This document shows, piece by piece, positions 8,034 to 17,241 of a stretch of 64,000 nt of DNA. Made by a program: the position numbers and the translations under genes. Positions within the stretch are counted from its first letter, which is position 1. Each line of letters begins with the position of its first letter. The notes under the pieces are model-generated. The model was not told where the DNA came from, searched no databases, and saw only the letters and a program-made list of their open reading frames with translations. This DNA comes from an uncultured Agathobaculum sp. (lineage in GTDB: Bacteria; Bacillota; Clostridia; Oscillospirales; Butyricicoccaceae): the NCBI RefSeq assembly GCF_944380985.1, contig NZ_CALWJJ010000001.1:62001-126000 (forward strand). Reading direction: 5' to 3'.

Positions 8034-9335
8034 TTATTCCAAAAAGCCCTTGTGGTGACGCATCAGCATCTGCGCCTCCATCTGCTTGACGGTGTCAAGC
8101 GCAACGCCAACCACGATGATGACCGAGGTGCCGCCAAGCGCAATGTTGGACAGCGACGTGTTGATTGCGCCCACAATCAGCGGCAGGATCGCAACAACAC
8201 CCAGGAACAACGCACCGACAAAGGTAACCTTGCCGAGCGCTTTGGTGATAAAATCGCTGGTCGGCTTGCCCGGACGGAAGCCCGGGATAAAACCGCCGTT
8301 CTTCTTAAGATTGTTGGCGATCTCAATCGGATTGAACTGGATGGATGCATAGAAATATGCAAATGCCAGGATCAGCAGACCGTAAACCACAATATAAAAC
8401 GGGTTGGTCTGCGAAAACAGGTTCATAATATGATAGCCGACTGTGCCTGCCGCCGGCTGCCAAAACAGCGAAATGGTCTGCGGCAGCGAGAGGATGGACG
8501 ACGCAAAAATGATCGGCATAACGCCGGATGCGTTGACCTTGATCGGCAGGTGGGTGGACTGACCGCCGTACATCTTACGGCCGACGACGCGCTTGGCGTA
8601 CTGCACCGGGATACGGCGCTCCGCGTTGGACATGAATACGATAAATACAACGACCGCAAGGCCGATGACAATCATCAGTACCGCGGAAATAATGCCTGTC
8701 GTACCGCTGCGGAAAAGATTAATCAGCGTCGAGATCAGCGCCGGGCCGCGGGAGACAATACCCGCGAACAGGATAATCGAGATGCCGTTGCCAATGCCAT
8801 TTTGGGTAATGTGCTCGCCCAACCACATGATCAGCGCGGTACCCGCGGTAAAGGTCAGGATAATTGCGATTGCGGCCAGCACACCGTCATTGGACAGCAT
8901 GCTAAGACCGCCAAAACCTGTGCGCAGCATAGCGTAGTAGGCAAACGCCTGCACCAGACCGAGCACAACAGCAACATAGCGTGTCCAGGATGCGATCTTT
9001 TTGCGTCCTTCCTCGCCGCCCTCCTTGACCATGCGCTCAAGCGCAGGGATGGCTACGGTCAGCAGCTGCAAAATAATGGACGCATTGATATACGGCGTGA
9101 TGGACATGGCGAAGATCGTCGCGCTGGACAGACCGCCGCCGGTAAACGTATTGAGATAATCCAGTATCGAACCCGAAATGGATGCCTGGCTAAAGTAGCT
9201 CGACAGCAGATCGGTGTTGATAAACGGAACAGGAATGCATGAGCCGAAGCGGAAGATCAGCAGAATAAACAGCGTATACAGAATCTTCTTGCGCAGTTCA
9301 GGCATGCTCCAGGCGTTTTTAAGGGTTTGAAACAC
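8034..9335 (-). CDS. secY: Preprotein translocase subunit SecY
   Basis: A 433-residue, ten-helix membrane channel of the Sec translocon. The start is MFQTLKNAWSMPELRKKILY, followed by the plug region (SGSILDYLNTFTGGGLSSAT). Conserved cytoplasmic loops include RRIPVQYAKR with GGQSTHLPIKVNASGVMPII, and FIPGFRPGKPTSDFI. It follows rplO by 1 nt and precedes adk, as expected in the spc operon. The long open frame on the opposite strand across this gene is an artefact of GC-rich codon bias. Confidence 0.98.
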   Translation of the reverse strand: MFQTLKNAWSMPELRKKILYTLFILLIFRFGSCIPVPFINTDLLSSYFSQASISGSILDYLNTFTGGGLSSATIFAMSITPYINASIILQLLTVAIPALERMVKEGGEEGRKKIASWTRYVAVVLGLVQAFAYYAMLRTGFGGLSMLSNDGVLAAIAIILTFTAGTALIMWLGEHITQNGIGNGISIILFAGIVSRGPALISTLINLFRSGTTGIISAVLMIVIGLAVVVFIVFMSNAERRIPVQYAKRVVGRKMYGGQSTHLPIKVNASGVMPIIFASSILSLPQTISLFWQPAAGTVGYHIMNLFSQTNPFYIVVYGLLILAFAYFYASIQFNPIEIANNLKKNGGFIPGFRPGKPTSDFITKALGKVTFVGALFLGVVAILPLIVGAINTSLSNIALGGTSVIIVVGVALDTVKQMEAQMLMRHHKGFLE

Positions 9336-9336
9336 C

Positions 9337-9777
9337 TTAAATCACCTCGGTCTTTCCGCCTGCGGCTTCGATCTTCTCCTTTGCGGACGCAGAGAAAGCA
9401 GCGGCTTTAACAGTCAGCTTTTTGGTCAGCGTGCCGTTGCCGAGGATCTTGATGCCGTCGAGAGCATTCTTGACGATACCGGCCTTGCGCAGGGTCTCTG
9501 CGGTAACCTCAGTGCCATCTTCAAACTTCTCCAGAGCGGAAACATTGACCGGTGCGTATGTGGTGCCGAAAATATTGTGGAAACCACGCTTTGGCAGACG
9601 GCGCGCCAACGGCATCTGGCCGCCTTCAAAGCCCGGACGGACACCGCCGCCCGAACGCGCCCATTGGCCCTTATGACCGCGGCCCGCAGTCTTGCCGTTG
9701 CCCGAGCCCGCGCCGCGGCCCTTGCGGTAAGCAGGCCTTGTCGAACCCGCGGCAGGCGATAATTCGTGAAGCTTCAT
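9337..9777 (-). CDS. rplO: 50S ribosomal protein L15
   Basis: A 146-residue L15: [20 protein letters not shown], the Gly/Arg-rich N-terminal extension ([20 protein letters not shown]), [20 protein letters not shown], and the C-terminal globular part with [18 protein letters not shown]15 is a late-assembly protein of the large subunit. It is 3 nt after rpmD. Confidence 0.98.
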   Translation of the reverse strand: MKLHELSPAAGSTRPAYRKGRGAGSGNGKTAGRGHKGQWARSGGGVRPGFEGGQMPLARRLPKRGFHNIFGTTYAPVNVSALEKFEDGTEVTAETLRKAGIVKNALDGIKILGNGTLTKKLTVKAAAFSASAKEKIEAAGGKTEVI

Positions 9778-9780
9778 GGG

Positions 9781-9963
9781 TTACGCCTCCTCTACAACTT
9801 CAAGCAGGTAGCCGATCTGCTTGACTTTGCCGCGCGTCTGCGCGTTGTCCGGCTGAACGGTTACATCGTTAATCTTCTTAAGCCCCAAAGAATGAGCGGT
9901 CGCGATATGCTTATCCAAGCGGCCGACCAGGCTCTTTTTTAGGGTAATCTTCATGTTAGCCAT
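9781..9963 (-). CDS. rpmD: 50S ribosomal protein L30
   Basis: A 60-residue L30 of normal bacterial length: [38 protein letters not shown] and a C-terminal [11 protein letters not shown]. It sits between rpsE and rplO in the spc operon. A start at ATG codon 4 is possible but the full-length start at 9963 has the better ribosome-binding site spacing (GAAAGGGG). Confidence 0.96.
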   Translation of the reverse strand: MANMKITLKKSLVGRLDKHIATAHSLGLKKINDVTVQPDNAQTRGKVKQIGYLLEVVEEA

Positions 9964-9980
9964 TGTGAGTTACCCCTTTC

Positions 9981-10484
9981 TTACAGCTCTTCTACGGCTT
10001 TGCCGCGAACCGCCGCCACCTGGGCAGCGTCGCGCAGGCTCTTGAGGCCTTCCATCGTTGCGGTGACAACGTTCTGCGGGTTGTTCGAGCGCAGGCACTT
10101 GGTACGGATGTCCTTGATGCCGGCAGCCTCAACAACCGCACGGACCGCGCCGCCAGCAATCACGCCGGTACCGGGAGCGGCAGGCTTGAGCAGGACGCGG
10201 CCCGCGCCAAACACACCGATTACCTCGTGCGGGATAGTGGTGCCCTTGAGCGAAATCTTGACAAGGTTCTTCTTGGCGTCCTCGATGCCCTTGCGGATCG
10301 CGTCCGGCACCTCGGAAGCCTTGCCGAGGCCGAAGCCGACCGTACCCTTACCGTCGCCAACGACGACCAGCGCCGCAAACTTGAAGATGCGGCCGCCCTT
10401 AACGGTCTTAGCAACGCGGTTGAGCGCTACAACGTTTTCGGAAAACTCGTCCTCGCGCCTATCGTTTCTATTAAACTGAGCCAT
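9981..10484 (-). CDS. rpsE: 30S ribosomal protein S5
   Basis: A 167-residue S5. The double-stranded RNA-binding-like domain has [20 protein letters not shown] and [20 protein letters not shown]. The C-terminal domain has [20 protein letters not shown] and [16 protein letters not shown]5 contributes to decoding fidelity and to mRNA helicase activity at the entry channel. Start at the ATG at 10484 after GGAGG. Confidence 0.98.
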   Translation of the reverse strand: MAQFNRNDRREDEFSENVVALNRVAKTVKGGRIFKFAALVVVGDGKGTVGFGLGKASEVPDAIRKGIEDAKKNLVKISLKGTTIPHEVIGVFGAGRVLLKPAAPGTGVIAGGAVRAVVEAAGIKDIRTKCLRSNNPQNVVTATMEGLKSLRDAAQVAAVRGKAVEEL

Positions 10485-10502
10485 GCTTTACCTCCTCCCG
10501 AC

Positions 10503-10862
10503 TTAAAACTGCAGGCCGCCCTCACGGGCGCCCTCGGCCAGTTCCTTGACGCGGCCGTGGTACACATAGCCGCCGCGGTCAAACACGACGTTCTCAATGC
10601 CCTTGGCCTTGCAACGCTCGGCAACGAGCAGGCCGACCTTCTTGGCCGCCTCCTTATTGCCGCCATACTCGGTAAAGTCCTTCTCGGCAGTCGAGGCGGA
10701 AACGAGGGTAACGCCAGCCACATCATCAATGACTTGGGCGTAGATATTCTTTGCAGAGCGGTATACGTCGAGACGCGGACGCTCGGCAGTGCCGCTGATC
10801 TTGGCGCGCACGCGCTTGTGGCGCTGCAAACGCGCCTTGTTGGAATCTTTCTTTGCAACCAT
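10503..10862 (-). CDS. rplR: 50S ribosomal protein L18
   Basis: A 119-residue L18: a basic N-terminus ([20 protein letters not shown]), [19 protein letters not shown], and the conserved C-terminus [20 protein letters not shown]. It binds 5S rRNA. It lies between rplF and rpsE with about 20-nt gaps. Confidence 0.98.
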   Translation of the reverse strand: MVAKKDSNKARLQRHKRVRAKISGTAERPRLDVYRSAKNIYAQVIDDVAGVTLVSASTAEKDFTEYGGNKEAAKKVGLLVAERCKAKGIENVVFDRGGYVYHGRVKELAEGAREGGLQF

Positions 10863-10883
10863 TTAAATCCGTCTCTCCTTTCC

Positions 10884-11429
10884 TTACTTCTTCTTAGCGC
10901 CGGTCTTGCCTTCCTTGCGACGGACATACTCGTCAGCGTAGCGAATGCCCTTGCCCTTATAAGGCTCCGGCGGACGCTTCTCGCGGACTTCCGCAGCAAA
11001 CTGGCCGACCTTCTGCTTGTCAGGACCGGAGATGATGATCGTGTTCGGGTTGGGAACGTCGATCGTAATGCCCTCGATCTCGCTCATGGTAACCTGATGC
11101 GAGTAGCCGAGGTTCATAACCAGATCCTTGCCCTGCTTGGCCACACGGTAGCCAACGCCCTGCACGCTCAGCTCTTTCTTAAAGCCCTCGGTCACGCCAA
11201 CAACCATATTGTTGACGAGGCTGCGGGTCAGGCCATGCAGCGCACGGTTGTGCTTTTCGTCGTTCGGACGAGTGACGAGGATCTCATTTCCCTCCACCGC
11301 GACAGTGATATTCGGATGGATTTCGCGGGTAAGGGTTGCCTTAGCGCCCTTCACAGTGACAACGTGGCCGTCAATCTTGACCTCCACGCCGGCCGGAATG
11401 GCAATCGGCATTCTACCAATTCGAGACAT
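10884..11429 (-). CDS. rplF: 50S ribosomal protein L6
   Basis: A 181-residue L6 made of two repeated domains: [20 protein letters not shown] in the first, and [19 protein letters not shown] with the family signature [20 protein letters not shown] in the second. L6 lies near the sarcin-ricin loop. It is 15 nt after rpsH. Confidence 0.98.
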   Translation of the reverse strand: MSRIGRMPIAIPAGVEVKIDGHVVTVKGAKATLTREIHPNITVAVEGNEILVTRPNDEKHNRALHGLTRSLVNNMVVGVTEGFKKELSVQGVGYRVAKQGKDLVMNLGYSHQVTMSEIEGITIDVPNPNTIIISGPDKQKVGQFAAEVREKRPPEPYKGKGIRYADEYVRRKEGKTGAKKK

Positions 11430-11444
11430 AGTTTATACCTCCCC

Positions 11445-11843
11445 TTACCATACGAATGCGAGGACTTCGCCGCCAACATTCAGCTCGCGCGCTTTCTTGT
11501 CGGTCATGACGCCTCTCGAGGTGGAAATGATGGCAATGCCAAGGCCGCGGAGCACCTTTGGAAGCTCCTGCGCGCCAGCGTATACACGCAGGCCGGGCTT
11601 GGATACGCGCTTAAGGCCGCTGATCGCCTTCTGACGGCCGTCAACATACTTAAGCGTGATGCGGATAATGCCCTGCGTGTTGCCCTCGACAACTTCAAAG
11701 GCCTTGATATAGCCTTCGTCAAGCAGGATCTGGGCGATTGCCTTCTTCATTTTGGACGCGGGTACGTCCACGCTGGCATGACGAGCATTGCCGGCGTTGC
11801 GGATACGAGTCAGCATATCCGCGATAGGATCAGTGATCTGCAT
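11445..11843 (-). CDS. rpsH: 30S ribosomal protein S8
   Basis: A 132-residue S8: [20 protein letters not shown], then [20 protein letters not shown] and the C-terminal signature [20 protein letters not shown]. The start is the ATG at 11843, after AAAAGGAGAGCATTT; six upstream in-frame codons precede the ribosome-binding site. In E. coli S8 represses the spc operon. Here the gene has its own strong promoter (12025-12054) and a leader of about 175 nt, so it can be transcribed apart from the genes upstream. Confidence 0.97.
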   Translation of the reverse strand: MQITDPIADMLTRIRNAGNARHASVDVPASKMKKAIAQILLDEGYIKAFEVVEGNTQGIIRITLKYVDGRQKAISGLKRVSKPGLRVYAGAQELPKVLRGLGIAIISTSRGVMTDKKARELNVGGEVLAFVW

Positions 11844-11879
11844 AAATGCTCTCCTTTTCAAGAAGTTTGGGGGTAGTGC

Positions 11880-11917
11880 AGCAATCGGAGCGGGTTAGTT
11901 TCCTGATTGACCTGTTT
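11880..11917 (-). promoter_or_regulatory. Leader motif shared with the rplC upstream region
   Basis: In transcription direction the rpsH leader reads AACAGG, a few nt, CAGGAAACTAACCCGC, then TCCGATTGC. A matching arrangement (AACAGG, CAGGCGGACTAACCCGC, CGCTTGC) lies upstream of rplC at 18959-18991. The shared block is unlikely to be coding. It may be a ribosomal-protein binding site or a common repeat; that is inference. Confidence 0.45.
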
Positions 11918-12024
11918 GCCTCCCACTTTTCTTTACACTGCCCGTGGCCCTTCCACGAGCAGCGGCTTGGGGTTGACTGATATAATATAACAGCCGATAA
12001 GCCCGCAGAGCGGGCTATCGACTA

Positions 12025-12054
12025 ATTATAGCACAGTTTTTCCCGTTTTGGCAA
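12025..12054 (-). promoter_or_regulatory. Internal sigma-A promoter upstream of rpsH
   Basis: On the minus strand TTGCCA (12049-12054) and a perfect TATAAT (12025-12030) are separated by 18 nt. It would start transcription near 12018 and supply rpsH and everything downstream to rplQ independently of the S10 promoter. Confidence 0.78.
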
Positions 12055-12148
12055 GCAACAATGTGCATATTTTTAGAAATTATTCCACAATCGTTCCCGT
12101 CAAAACGCGAAAAGCATACCCTTGCCGACAAAAGACGGCAGACTTTGC

Positions 12149-12176
12149 AAAAAGCGGGCGCGCGGCGCCCGCTTTT
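12149..12176 (-). terminator. Terminator-like hairpin after rpsZ
   Basis: The minus strand reads AAAAGCGGGCGCC, a short loop, GCGCCCGC-type arm, then TTTTTGC. The stem is long and GC-rich with a short U-run, about 140 nt after the rpsZ stop and upstream of the internal promoter. Partial termination or processing here would set the ratio of the two halves of the super-operon. Confidence 0.55.
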
Positions 12177-12318
12177 CACCGTCTCTCGCGCGCAAACGCG
12201 CAGATTTAACAGTAAATGAAAACAGTCGCTTTCATTTCCGCGAAAATCCGCGATATGCGCGTGGATTTTTTATACAGGTGACAAAAAAAGTTTCAATCTA
12301 AAGAAAAGGAAAGCTGGT

Positions 12319-12504
12319 TTACCAGCTTGCTTTTCTAACACCCGGAATCTGGCCCTTATATGCCAGCTCACGGAAGCAGATGCGGCAGATGCCGAAATCA
12401 CGCAGGTAAGCGTGCGGGCGGCCGCAGATTTTGCAGCGGTTGTAAGCACGGGTAGAGAACTTCGGCTTCGCCTGCTGCTTGAGGATCATCGCCTTCTTAG
12501 CCAT
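12319..12504 (-). CDS. rpsZ: 30S ribosomal protein S14 type Z
   Basis: A 61-residue zinc-type S14: [20 protein letters not shown], with [20 protein letters not shown] giving a four-Cys zinc ribbon, and [17 protein letters not shown] at the end. It is the short zinc-containing paralogue usual in Firmicutes, encoded between rplE and rpsH. Here it is separated from rpsH by a 475-nt non-coding gap. Confidence 0.98.
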   Translation of the reverse strand: MAKKAMILKQQAKPKFSTRAYNRCKICGRPHAYLRDFGICRICFRELAYKGQIPGVRKASW

Positions 12505-12519
12505 TTACGGTCTCCTCCC

Positions 12520-13065
12520 TTACTTTGCAAACGGAGCGCCCATCAGCGTAAGCAGCTCCTTGGCTTCTTCATCTGTGTTTGCGGTGGTGCAGATAACAAT
12601 GTCCATGCCGCGGATCTTATCGATCTGATCGTAGGAGATCTCCGGAAAGATCAGCTGCTCTTTCAAGCCGAGGGCGTAGTTGCCGCGGCCGTCGAACGCA
12701 TCTCCGTTGATGCCGCGGAAGTCGCGTACGCGCGGCAGCGCTACGTTGAACAGGCGGTCAAGGAACTCCCACATGCGCTCGCGGCGCAGTGTGACCTTAA
12801 CGCCGACCGGCATGCCCTCACGGAGCTTAAAGTTTGCAACCGACTTGCGCGCGTGGGTGACGATCGGCTTCTGACCGGTGATCGCAGTGATGTCGCGCAC
12901 GACCGACTCGATGACCTTCGAGTTGCCGTTTGCTTCTTTACCGCAGCCGACATTGATCACGATCTTGTCGATCGTCGGGATCTGCATCGTGCTCTTATAC
13001 TGGAACTTCTTCATCAGAGCAGGCGCAACATCCGCAGAATACTTGGCTTTCAAATTCGGAACCAT
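12520..13065 (-). CDS. rplE: 50S ribosomal protein L5
   Basis: A 181-residue L5: [20 protein letters not shown] at the N-terminus, [40 protein letters not shown], and the C-terminal [20 protein letters not shown]. It binds 5S rRNA and contacts the P-site tRNA. It lies between rplX and rpsZ. Confidence 0.98.
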   Translation of the reverse strand: MVPNLKAKYSADVAPALMKKFQYKSTMQIPTIDKIVINVGCGKEANGNSKVIESVVRDITAITGQKPIVTHARKSVANFKLREGMPVGVKVTLRRERMWEFLDRLFNVALPRVRDFRGINGDAFDGRGNYALGLKEQLIFPEISYDQIDKIRGMDIVICTTANTDEEAKELLTLMGAPFAK

Positions 13066-13085
13066 TTATTGCTTGCCTCCTCTTC

Positions 13086-13400
13086 TTACAGTTTCTCGCC
13101 GCAGTGTTTGCACACCGTCAGCTTCTTGCCGCCCTCAATCTTGTGAGCCGGACGGGTGGGCTTGTTGCACTTGGTGCATACACGCATCACCTTGCAGGCG
13201 CGCAGCGCGCCCTCGCGCTCGATGATGCCGCCGGCCTCGCCCTGACGGCGGGGCTTGGTGTGGCACTTAACCATGTTCACACCCTCAATAACGACCATGC
13301 CCTTCTTGGGGCTGACGGACAGAACCTTGCCGCGCTTACCCTTTTCCTTGCCGGAAAGAACGACTGCGGTGTCGCCCGTCTTTACATGCAATGTGTTCAT
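13086..13400 (-). CDS. rplX: 50S ribosomal protein L24
   Basis: A 104-residue L24 with the KOW motif near the N-terminus (TGDTAVVLSGKEKGKRGKVL), then GMVVIEGVNMVKCHTKPRRQ. It has a C-terminal Cys-rich extension, CTKCNKPTRPAHKIEG followed by LTVCKHCGEKL, which could bind zinc. L24 initiates 50S assembly. Confidence 0.97.
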   Translation of the reverse strand: MNTLHVKTGDTAVVLSGKEKGKRGKVLSVSPKKGMVVIEGVNMVKCHTKPRRQGEAGGIIEREGALRACKVMRVCTKCNKPTRPAHKIEGGKKLTVCKHCGEKL

Positions 13401-13415
13401 CTGTTGGCGACCTCC

Positions 13416-13784
13416 TTACAGTACTTCCGGTGCAAGCGACAGGATCTTCATATAGTCCTTATCGCGCAGCTCGCGGGCAACAGGCCCAAAGATACGGGTG
13501 CCGCGGGGATTCTTATCATCGCGGATGATAACGCCGGCATTCTCGTCAAAGCGGATGTAGCTGCCATCCGCGCGGCGCAGGCCCTTAACGGTGCGGACGA
13601 TCACAGCCTTAACCACATCGCCCTTTTTCACGCCGCCGCCCGGTGTGCACTTGCGCACCGAGCAGACCACAACGTCGCCGATATTGCCGTACTTGCGTGC
13701 GGAGCCGCCGAGAACACGGATTACCTTCAGCTCCTTTGCGCCGCTGTTGTCAGCTGCGCGCAGAAATGTTTCCTGCTGAACCAT
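13416..13784 (-). CDS. rplN: 50S ribosomal protein L14
   Basis: A 122-residue L14: [40 protein letters not shown], and the C-terminal [20 protein letters not shown]. It sits at the 30S/50S interface and is a docking point for silencing factors. It is 12 nt after rpsQ. Confidence 0.98.
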   Translation of the reverse strand: MVQQETFLRAADNSGAKELKVIRVLGGSARKYGNIGDVVVCSVRKCTPGGGVKKGDVVKAVIVRTVKGLRRADGSYIRFDENAGVIIRDDKNPRGTRIFGPVARELRDKDYMKILSLAPEVL

Positions 13785-13796
13785 GTGCTCTCCTCC

Positions 13797-14054
13797 TTAC
13801 TTTGCCTTCTCAATGATTTCGACCAGTCTCCAGCGCTTATCCTTGGATAGCGGGCGGGTCTCCATCACACGCACCTTGTCGCCGATCTTGCACTCGTTGT
13901 TTTCATCATGCGCCTTCAGCTTGTAGGTGTGCGGAATAACCTTCTTATACAGAGGATGCGCGACGCGATCCTCAACAGCGACAACAACGGTCTTGTCCAT
14001 CTTATCGGAAACGACCTTGCCGACTCGCGTTTTTCTTAATGCTCTTTCGCTCAA
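13797..14054 (-). CDS. rpsQ: 30S ribosomal protein S17
   Basis: An 85-residue S17, OB-fold: [40 protein letters not shown], then [20 protein letters not shown]. It is an early 16S rRNA-binding protein. It lies between rpmC and rplN. Confidence 0.98.
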   Translation of the reverse strand: MSERALRKTRVGKVVSDKMDKTVVVAVEDRVAHPLYKKVIPHTYKLKAHDENNECKIGDKVRVMETRPLSKDKRWRLVEIIEKAK

Positions 14055-14068
14055 TTCGTTTCCCTCCC

Positions 14069-14272
14069 TTACGCCTTATCCGCAAGCTGCTTCTCACGGA
14101 TCACGGTGTTGACACGCGCGATGTCGCGCTTGACCTCGGTGATCTTGTTGGTGTTTTCCAGTTGGTTAGTAGCGAGCTGAAGACGGAGGTTGAACAGATC
14201 CTTCTTCAGGTCGCCGAGTTTTGAGGCAAGCTCCTCGGCCGACAGCGCTCTAATCTCAGATGCCTTCATCAT
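14069..14272 (-). CDS. rpmC: 50S ribosomal protein L29
   Basis: A 67-residue two-helix L29: [20 protein letters not shown] and [20 protein letters not shown], ending in REKQLADKA. Its start overlaps the rplP stop codon (ATGATGA), and either of two consecutive ATGs could be used. L29 sits at the peptide exit and helps dock trigger factor and SRP. Confidence 0.97.
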   Translation of the reverse strand: MMKASEIRALSAEELASKLGDLKKDLFNLRLQLATNQLENTNKITEVKRDIARVNTVIREKQLADKA

Positions 14273-14697
14273 GCTTCACCGCCATTCTTGGTCTCACGGG
14301 CAACGAATTTGCACTTGCACGGCAGCTTGTGGCTGGCCAGACGCAGCGCCTCACGGGCGACTTCCTCAGAAACGCCGGCGATTTCAAACAGCACGCGGCC
14401 GGGCTTGACGACCGCTACCCAGTACTCGGGCGAGCCCTTACCGGAACCCATGCGGGTCTCGGCCGGCTTTTCGGTCACGGGCTTGTCGGGGAAGATCTTG
14501 ATCCAAACCTGACCGCCACGCTTGGTGTAGCGCGTCATAGCGATACGGGCGGCCTCAATCTGGTTTGAGGTGATCCAGCAAGGCTCGGTGGCCTGCAAAC
14601 CAAAATCGCCGTAAGCGACGAAGTTGCCGCGTGTGGCCTTGCCCTTGAGGCGGCCACGATGCACGCGACGGTATTTAACTCTTTTAGGGAGCAGCAT
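14269..14697 (-). CDS. rplP: 50S ribosomal protein L16
   Basis: A 142-residue L16: [60 protein letters not shown], and the signature [20 protein letters not shown]. It helps shape the A-site tRNA corridor. Its ATG overlaps the last base of the rpsC stop. Confidence 0.98.
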   Translation of the reverse strand: MLLPKRVKYRRVHRGRLKGKATRGNFVAYGDFGLQATEPCWITSNQIEAARIAMTRYTKRGGQVWIKIFPDKPVTEKPAETRMGSGKGSPEYWVAVVKPGRVLFEIAGVSEEVAREALRLASHKLPCKCKFVARETKNGGEA

Positions 14698-15479
14698 TAG
14701 CGGTTGCCTCCTTCCTGACGGGGTGCGCGACGCTCGCCGCCTGCGCGGCCAAAATCGCGGCGGCCGCCACGGCGGTCGTCACGTCCACGGCGCTCGCGGC
14801 GCTCAAAAGCGGGCTTCGGCGCCTCGATCGAGCGGCCGAGACGCGGGCCACCATGCAGCACTTCACCCTTGTAGATCCATACCTTAACACCGATGCGGCC
14901 ATAGGTGGTCGCGGCCTCGGCAAAGCCATAGTCAATATCCGCGCGCAGCGTCTGCAGCGGGATGGTGCCCTCATGGTAGTGCTCGGTGCGGGCGATCTCT
15001 GCGCCGCCCAGACGGCCGGAACACGACACCTTGATACCCTTGGCGCCCATGCGCATCGCACGGCCCATAGACTGCTTCATCGCACGGCGGAAGCCAATGC
15101 GCTTTTCAAGCTGCGCGGCAATATTCTCCGCAACCAGAGTCGCGTTGGTGTCCGGGTTCTTGATCTCGATGATCGAGCAGCGGACACGCTTGCCGTACTT
15201 GCGGGTAAGCTCTTCCTCGAGCTTCTTAATGTCCTCGCCGCCGCGGCCGACAACCATGCCGGGACGCGCGCACTGGATCATGATTGTGATTTCATCATTC
15301 TTGCGCTCGATCTCGATCGCCGGCACGCCGGCGTCATACAGGCGCTTTTTCAGGTCCTTACGGATATTGTAGTCTTCCACGAGGAGGTCGCCGAACACAT
15401 TGTCCTTAGCGAACCAACGGGAATCCCAATTCTTGATAACGCCGACACGAAGACCGTTCGGATTTACTTTCTGGCCCAT
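14697..15479 (-). CDS. rpsC: 30S ribosomal protein S3 with RG-rich C-terminal tail
   Basis: A 260-residue S3, longer than the common length of about 215-230. The N-terminal KH domain is present ([20 protein letters not shown]), and the C-terminal domain has [20 protein letters not shown] and [10 protein letters not shown]. The last 35 or so residues form a low-complexity Arg/Gly/Asp tail ([20 protein letters not shown]), which explains the extra length. Such tails occur in other GC-rich Gram-positives. S3 lines the mRNA entry channel. Confidence 0.97.
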   Translation of the reverse strand: MGQKVNPNGLRVGVIKNWDSRWFAKDNVFGDLLVEDYNIRKDLKKRLYDAGVPAIEIERKNDEITIMIQCARPGMVVGRGGEDIKKLEEELTRKYGKRVRCSIIEIKNPDTNATLVAENIAAQLEKRIGFRRAMKQSMGRAMRMGAKGIKVSCSGRLGGAEIARTEHYHEGTIPLQTLRADIDYGFAEAATTYGRIGVKVWIYKGEVLHGGPRLGRSIEAPKPAFERRERRGRDDRRGGRRDFGRAGGERRAPRQEGGNR

Positions 15480-15492
15480 TGATTACCCTCCC

Positions 15493-15828
15493 TTATTCTT
15501 TCTCGCCAAGAACCAGCGTGATATGCGAGGTTCTCTTGAGGATTCTGAACGCACGGCCCTGTGCGCGCGGCATAACGCGCTTCATAATCGGACCGGGACC
15601 GACATGCACTTCTTTTACATACAGCCGGTCGGTGTTCATGCTGTGGTTGTTCTCCGCGTTGGCAACGGCGCTCTTCAGGAGCTTTGCCATCGGCTCGCTG
15701 GCCGCCTTGGGGGTATTCATGATAATGGCCATCGCCTCACCCGCATCCTTGCCGCGGATCAGATCGCAGATCAGTTTGATCTTGCGCGGGGTCATGCGCA
15801 CGTTGCGTACGATTGCTCTTGCTTCCAT
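15493..15828 (-). CDS. rplV: 50S ribosomal protein L22
   Basis: A 111-residue L22: [40 protein letters not shown], and the signature [20 protein letters not shown] with [19 protein letters not shown]. Its long beta-hairpin lines the exit tunnel and is a site of macrolide-resistance mutations. It is of standard length. Confidence 0.98.
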   Translation of the reverse strand: MEARAIVRNVRMTPRKIKLICDLIRGKDAGEAMAIIMNTPKAASEPMAKLLKSAVANAENNHSMNTDRLYVKEVHVGPGPIMKRVMPRAQGRAFRILKRTSHITLVLGEKE

Positions 15829-15845
15829 GTTTCCTTAACTCCTCC

Positions 15846-16127
15846 TTACTTGCCGTTATTGGAGGTCTTGCTGCCCGCGTGACCCTTGTAGGTACGGGTG
15901 GGAGCAAACTCGCCCAGCTTGTGACCGACCATATCCTCGGTGACGTACACCGGAACATGCTTACGGCCGTCGTGCACCGCAAAGGTGTGGCCAACAAACT
16001 CCGGGAAGATCGTGGAAGCGCGCGACCAGGTCTTGAGGACCTTCTTCTCGCCCTTTTCGTTCATCTCGTTGACCCTTTTGATAAGCTCAGGAGCCACAAA
16101 AGGGCCCTTTTTAACACTTCTGCCCAT
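15846..16127 (-). CDS. rpsS: 30S ribosomal protein S19
   Basis: A 93-residue S19: [40 protein letters not shown], then [20 protein letters not shown] and [15 protein letters not shown]. It lies in the 30S head near S13. It is 18 nt after rplB. Confidence 0.98.
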   Translation of the reverse strand: MGRSVKKGPFVAPELIKRVNEMNEKGEKKVLKTWSRASTIFPEFVGHTFAVHDGRKHVPVYVTEDMVGHKLGEFAPTRTYKGHAGSKTSNNGK

Positions 16128-16145
16128 ATTACGTTAACTCCTTTC

Positions 16146-16979
16146 TCACTTACCGTTGCGCCGGCGCACGATTTGCTTATCCGTGCGGTGGTTCTTCTTG
16201 CGGGTCTTGTAGCCCATCGCCGGTTTGCCCCACGGGGTGACCGGAGACGGACGGCCGATCGGGCTCTTGCCCTCACCGCCGCCGTGCGGGTGATCGCACG
16301 GGTTCATAACAGAGCCGCGCACGGTCGGGCGGATACCCATGTGACGGGTACGGCCGGCCTTGCCGATCTGCACGTTGGCGTGGTCGGAGTTGCCGACAAC
16401 GCCGATCGTCGCCTTGCACTCGAGGCGGACGTAACGCAGCTCACCGGAGGGCAGACGCACCATTGCTTTGCCGTTTTCCTTGGCCATCAGCTGCGCGCCG
16501 ACGCCCGCCGAACGAACTAGCTGCGCGCCCTTGCCGGGATACAGCTCGATATTGTGGATCATGGTACCGACTGGGATGTTCTCAACCGGCAGGCAGTTGC
16601 CCGGCTTAATATCGGCAGTTGTAGAGGAGATAACCTTATCGCCAATGTTCAGGCCCTCAGGCGCGAGGATATAGGCCTTGACGCCATCCTCATACTGGAT
16701 GAGCGCGATGTTAGCCGAGCGGTTCGGATCATACTCGAGCGTCATAACAGTTGCCGGCATATCCAGCTTTTGACGCTTAAAATCAATGATGCGGTACTTT
16801 TTCTTATTGCCGCCGCCGATGTGACGGACGGTGATGCGGCCGTAGCTATTGCGGCCGGCGGTCTTCTTGACCTTTTCGAGAAGGCTCTTCTCGGGCTTCA
16901 CCTTGGACAGACCCTTGTAGGACAGCACAGTCATATTTCTGCGCGAGGGCGTCGTCGGGTTGAAAGTCTTGATCGCCAT
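16146..16979 (-). CDS. rplB: 50S ribosomal protein L2
   Basis: A 277-residue L2: [20 protein letters not shown], an OB-fold with [20 protein letters not shown] and [17 protein letters not shown], an SH3-like domain, and the C-terminal signature [20 protein letters not shown]. The conserved His in HPHGGGEG is near the peptidyl-transferase centre. It is separated from rplW by a hairpin-rich gap of 262 nt. Confidence 0.98.
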   Translation of the reverse strand: MAIKTFNPTTPSRRNMTVLSYKGLSKVKPEKSLLEKVKKTAGRNSYGRITVRHIGGGNKKKYRIIDFKRQKLDMPATVMTLEYDPNRSANIALIQYEDGVKAYILAPEGLNIGDKVISSTTADIKPGNCLPVENIPVGTMIHNIELYPGKGAQLVRSAGVGAQLMAKENGKAMVRLPSGELRYVRLECKATIGVVGNSDHANVQIGKAGRTRHMGIRPTVRGSVMNPCDHPHGGGEGKSPIGRPSPVTPWGKPAMGYKTRKKNHRTDKQIVRRRNGK

Positions 16980-17241
16980 TTTGGATTTTCAACTCCTTAA
17001 TTCGTTATTATCGGGGTGGCTTCCCCATATACACGCGAACCCGGTTCGCGTTATTCAATCGCCCCGCAAGAGCGTTCGTAAAAGCCCGGCTCTACCCGTC
17101 TTTTACGCCACTGCCTCGGAATGTGTATCCCGAGGCGCCTTTGTCATACAAAGGCGAGGGGGCATCCGGAAAAGTTTCCTCAGGAACTTTTCCGGTATAT
17201 CTAAGGGGATAGAATTCTCCCCTTAGAGGGGCGTTAGCCCA
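16980..17241 (-). other. Array of tandem hairpins between rplW and rplB
   Basis: A 262-nt gap without a gene, inside the S10 operon. It holds consecutive inverted repeats almost end to end: 17034-17050 (CGCGAAC/GTTCGCG), 17078-17106 (GTAAAAG/CTTTTAC), 17114-17135 (CCTCGG/CCGAGG), 17136-17156 (CGCCTTTGT/ACAAAGGCG), 17166-17195 (CCGGAAAAGTTTCC arm) and 17201-17226 (CTAAGGGGA/TCCCCTTAG). None has a proper U-tract. It resembles E1-E3 in style but lacks their core. Confidence 0.75.

Larger units (their letters stand above)
11844..12318 (-). other. Long non-coding gap interrupting the spc operon (rpsZ to rpsH)
   Basis: About 475 nt without a gene, where neighbouring ribosomal genes are 10-25 nt apart. 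In transcription order it holds an AAAAAATCC/GGATTTT hairpin (12243-12272), an AAATGAAA/TTTCATTT hairpin near 12208-12235, a strong GC hairpin (12149-12176), the promoter at 12025-12054, a GATAGCCCGC/GCGGGCTTATC hairpin near 11997-12019, and the rpsH leader. Confidence 0.75.

Noticed and set aside
7971..9242. 423-codon open frame on the plus strand opposite secY
   Set aside because: It is exactly antisense to secY and adk. The composition is a GC-bias shadow rich in His, Arg and Asp, with no domain.
10227..11876. 549-codon plus-strand frame opposite rpsE, rplR, rplF and rpsH
   Set aside because: It is antisense to four certain ribosomal genes. The length comes from codon bias in GC-rich genes.
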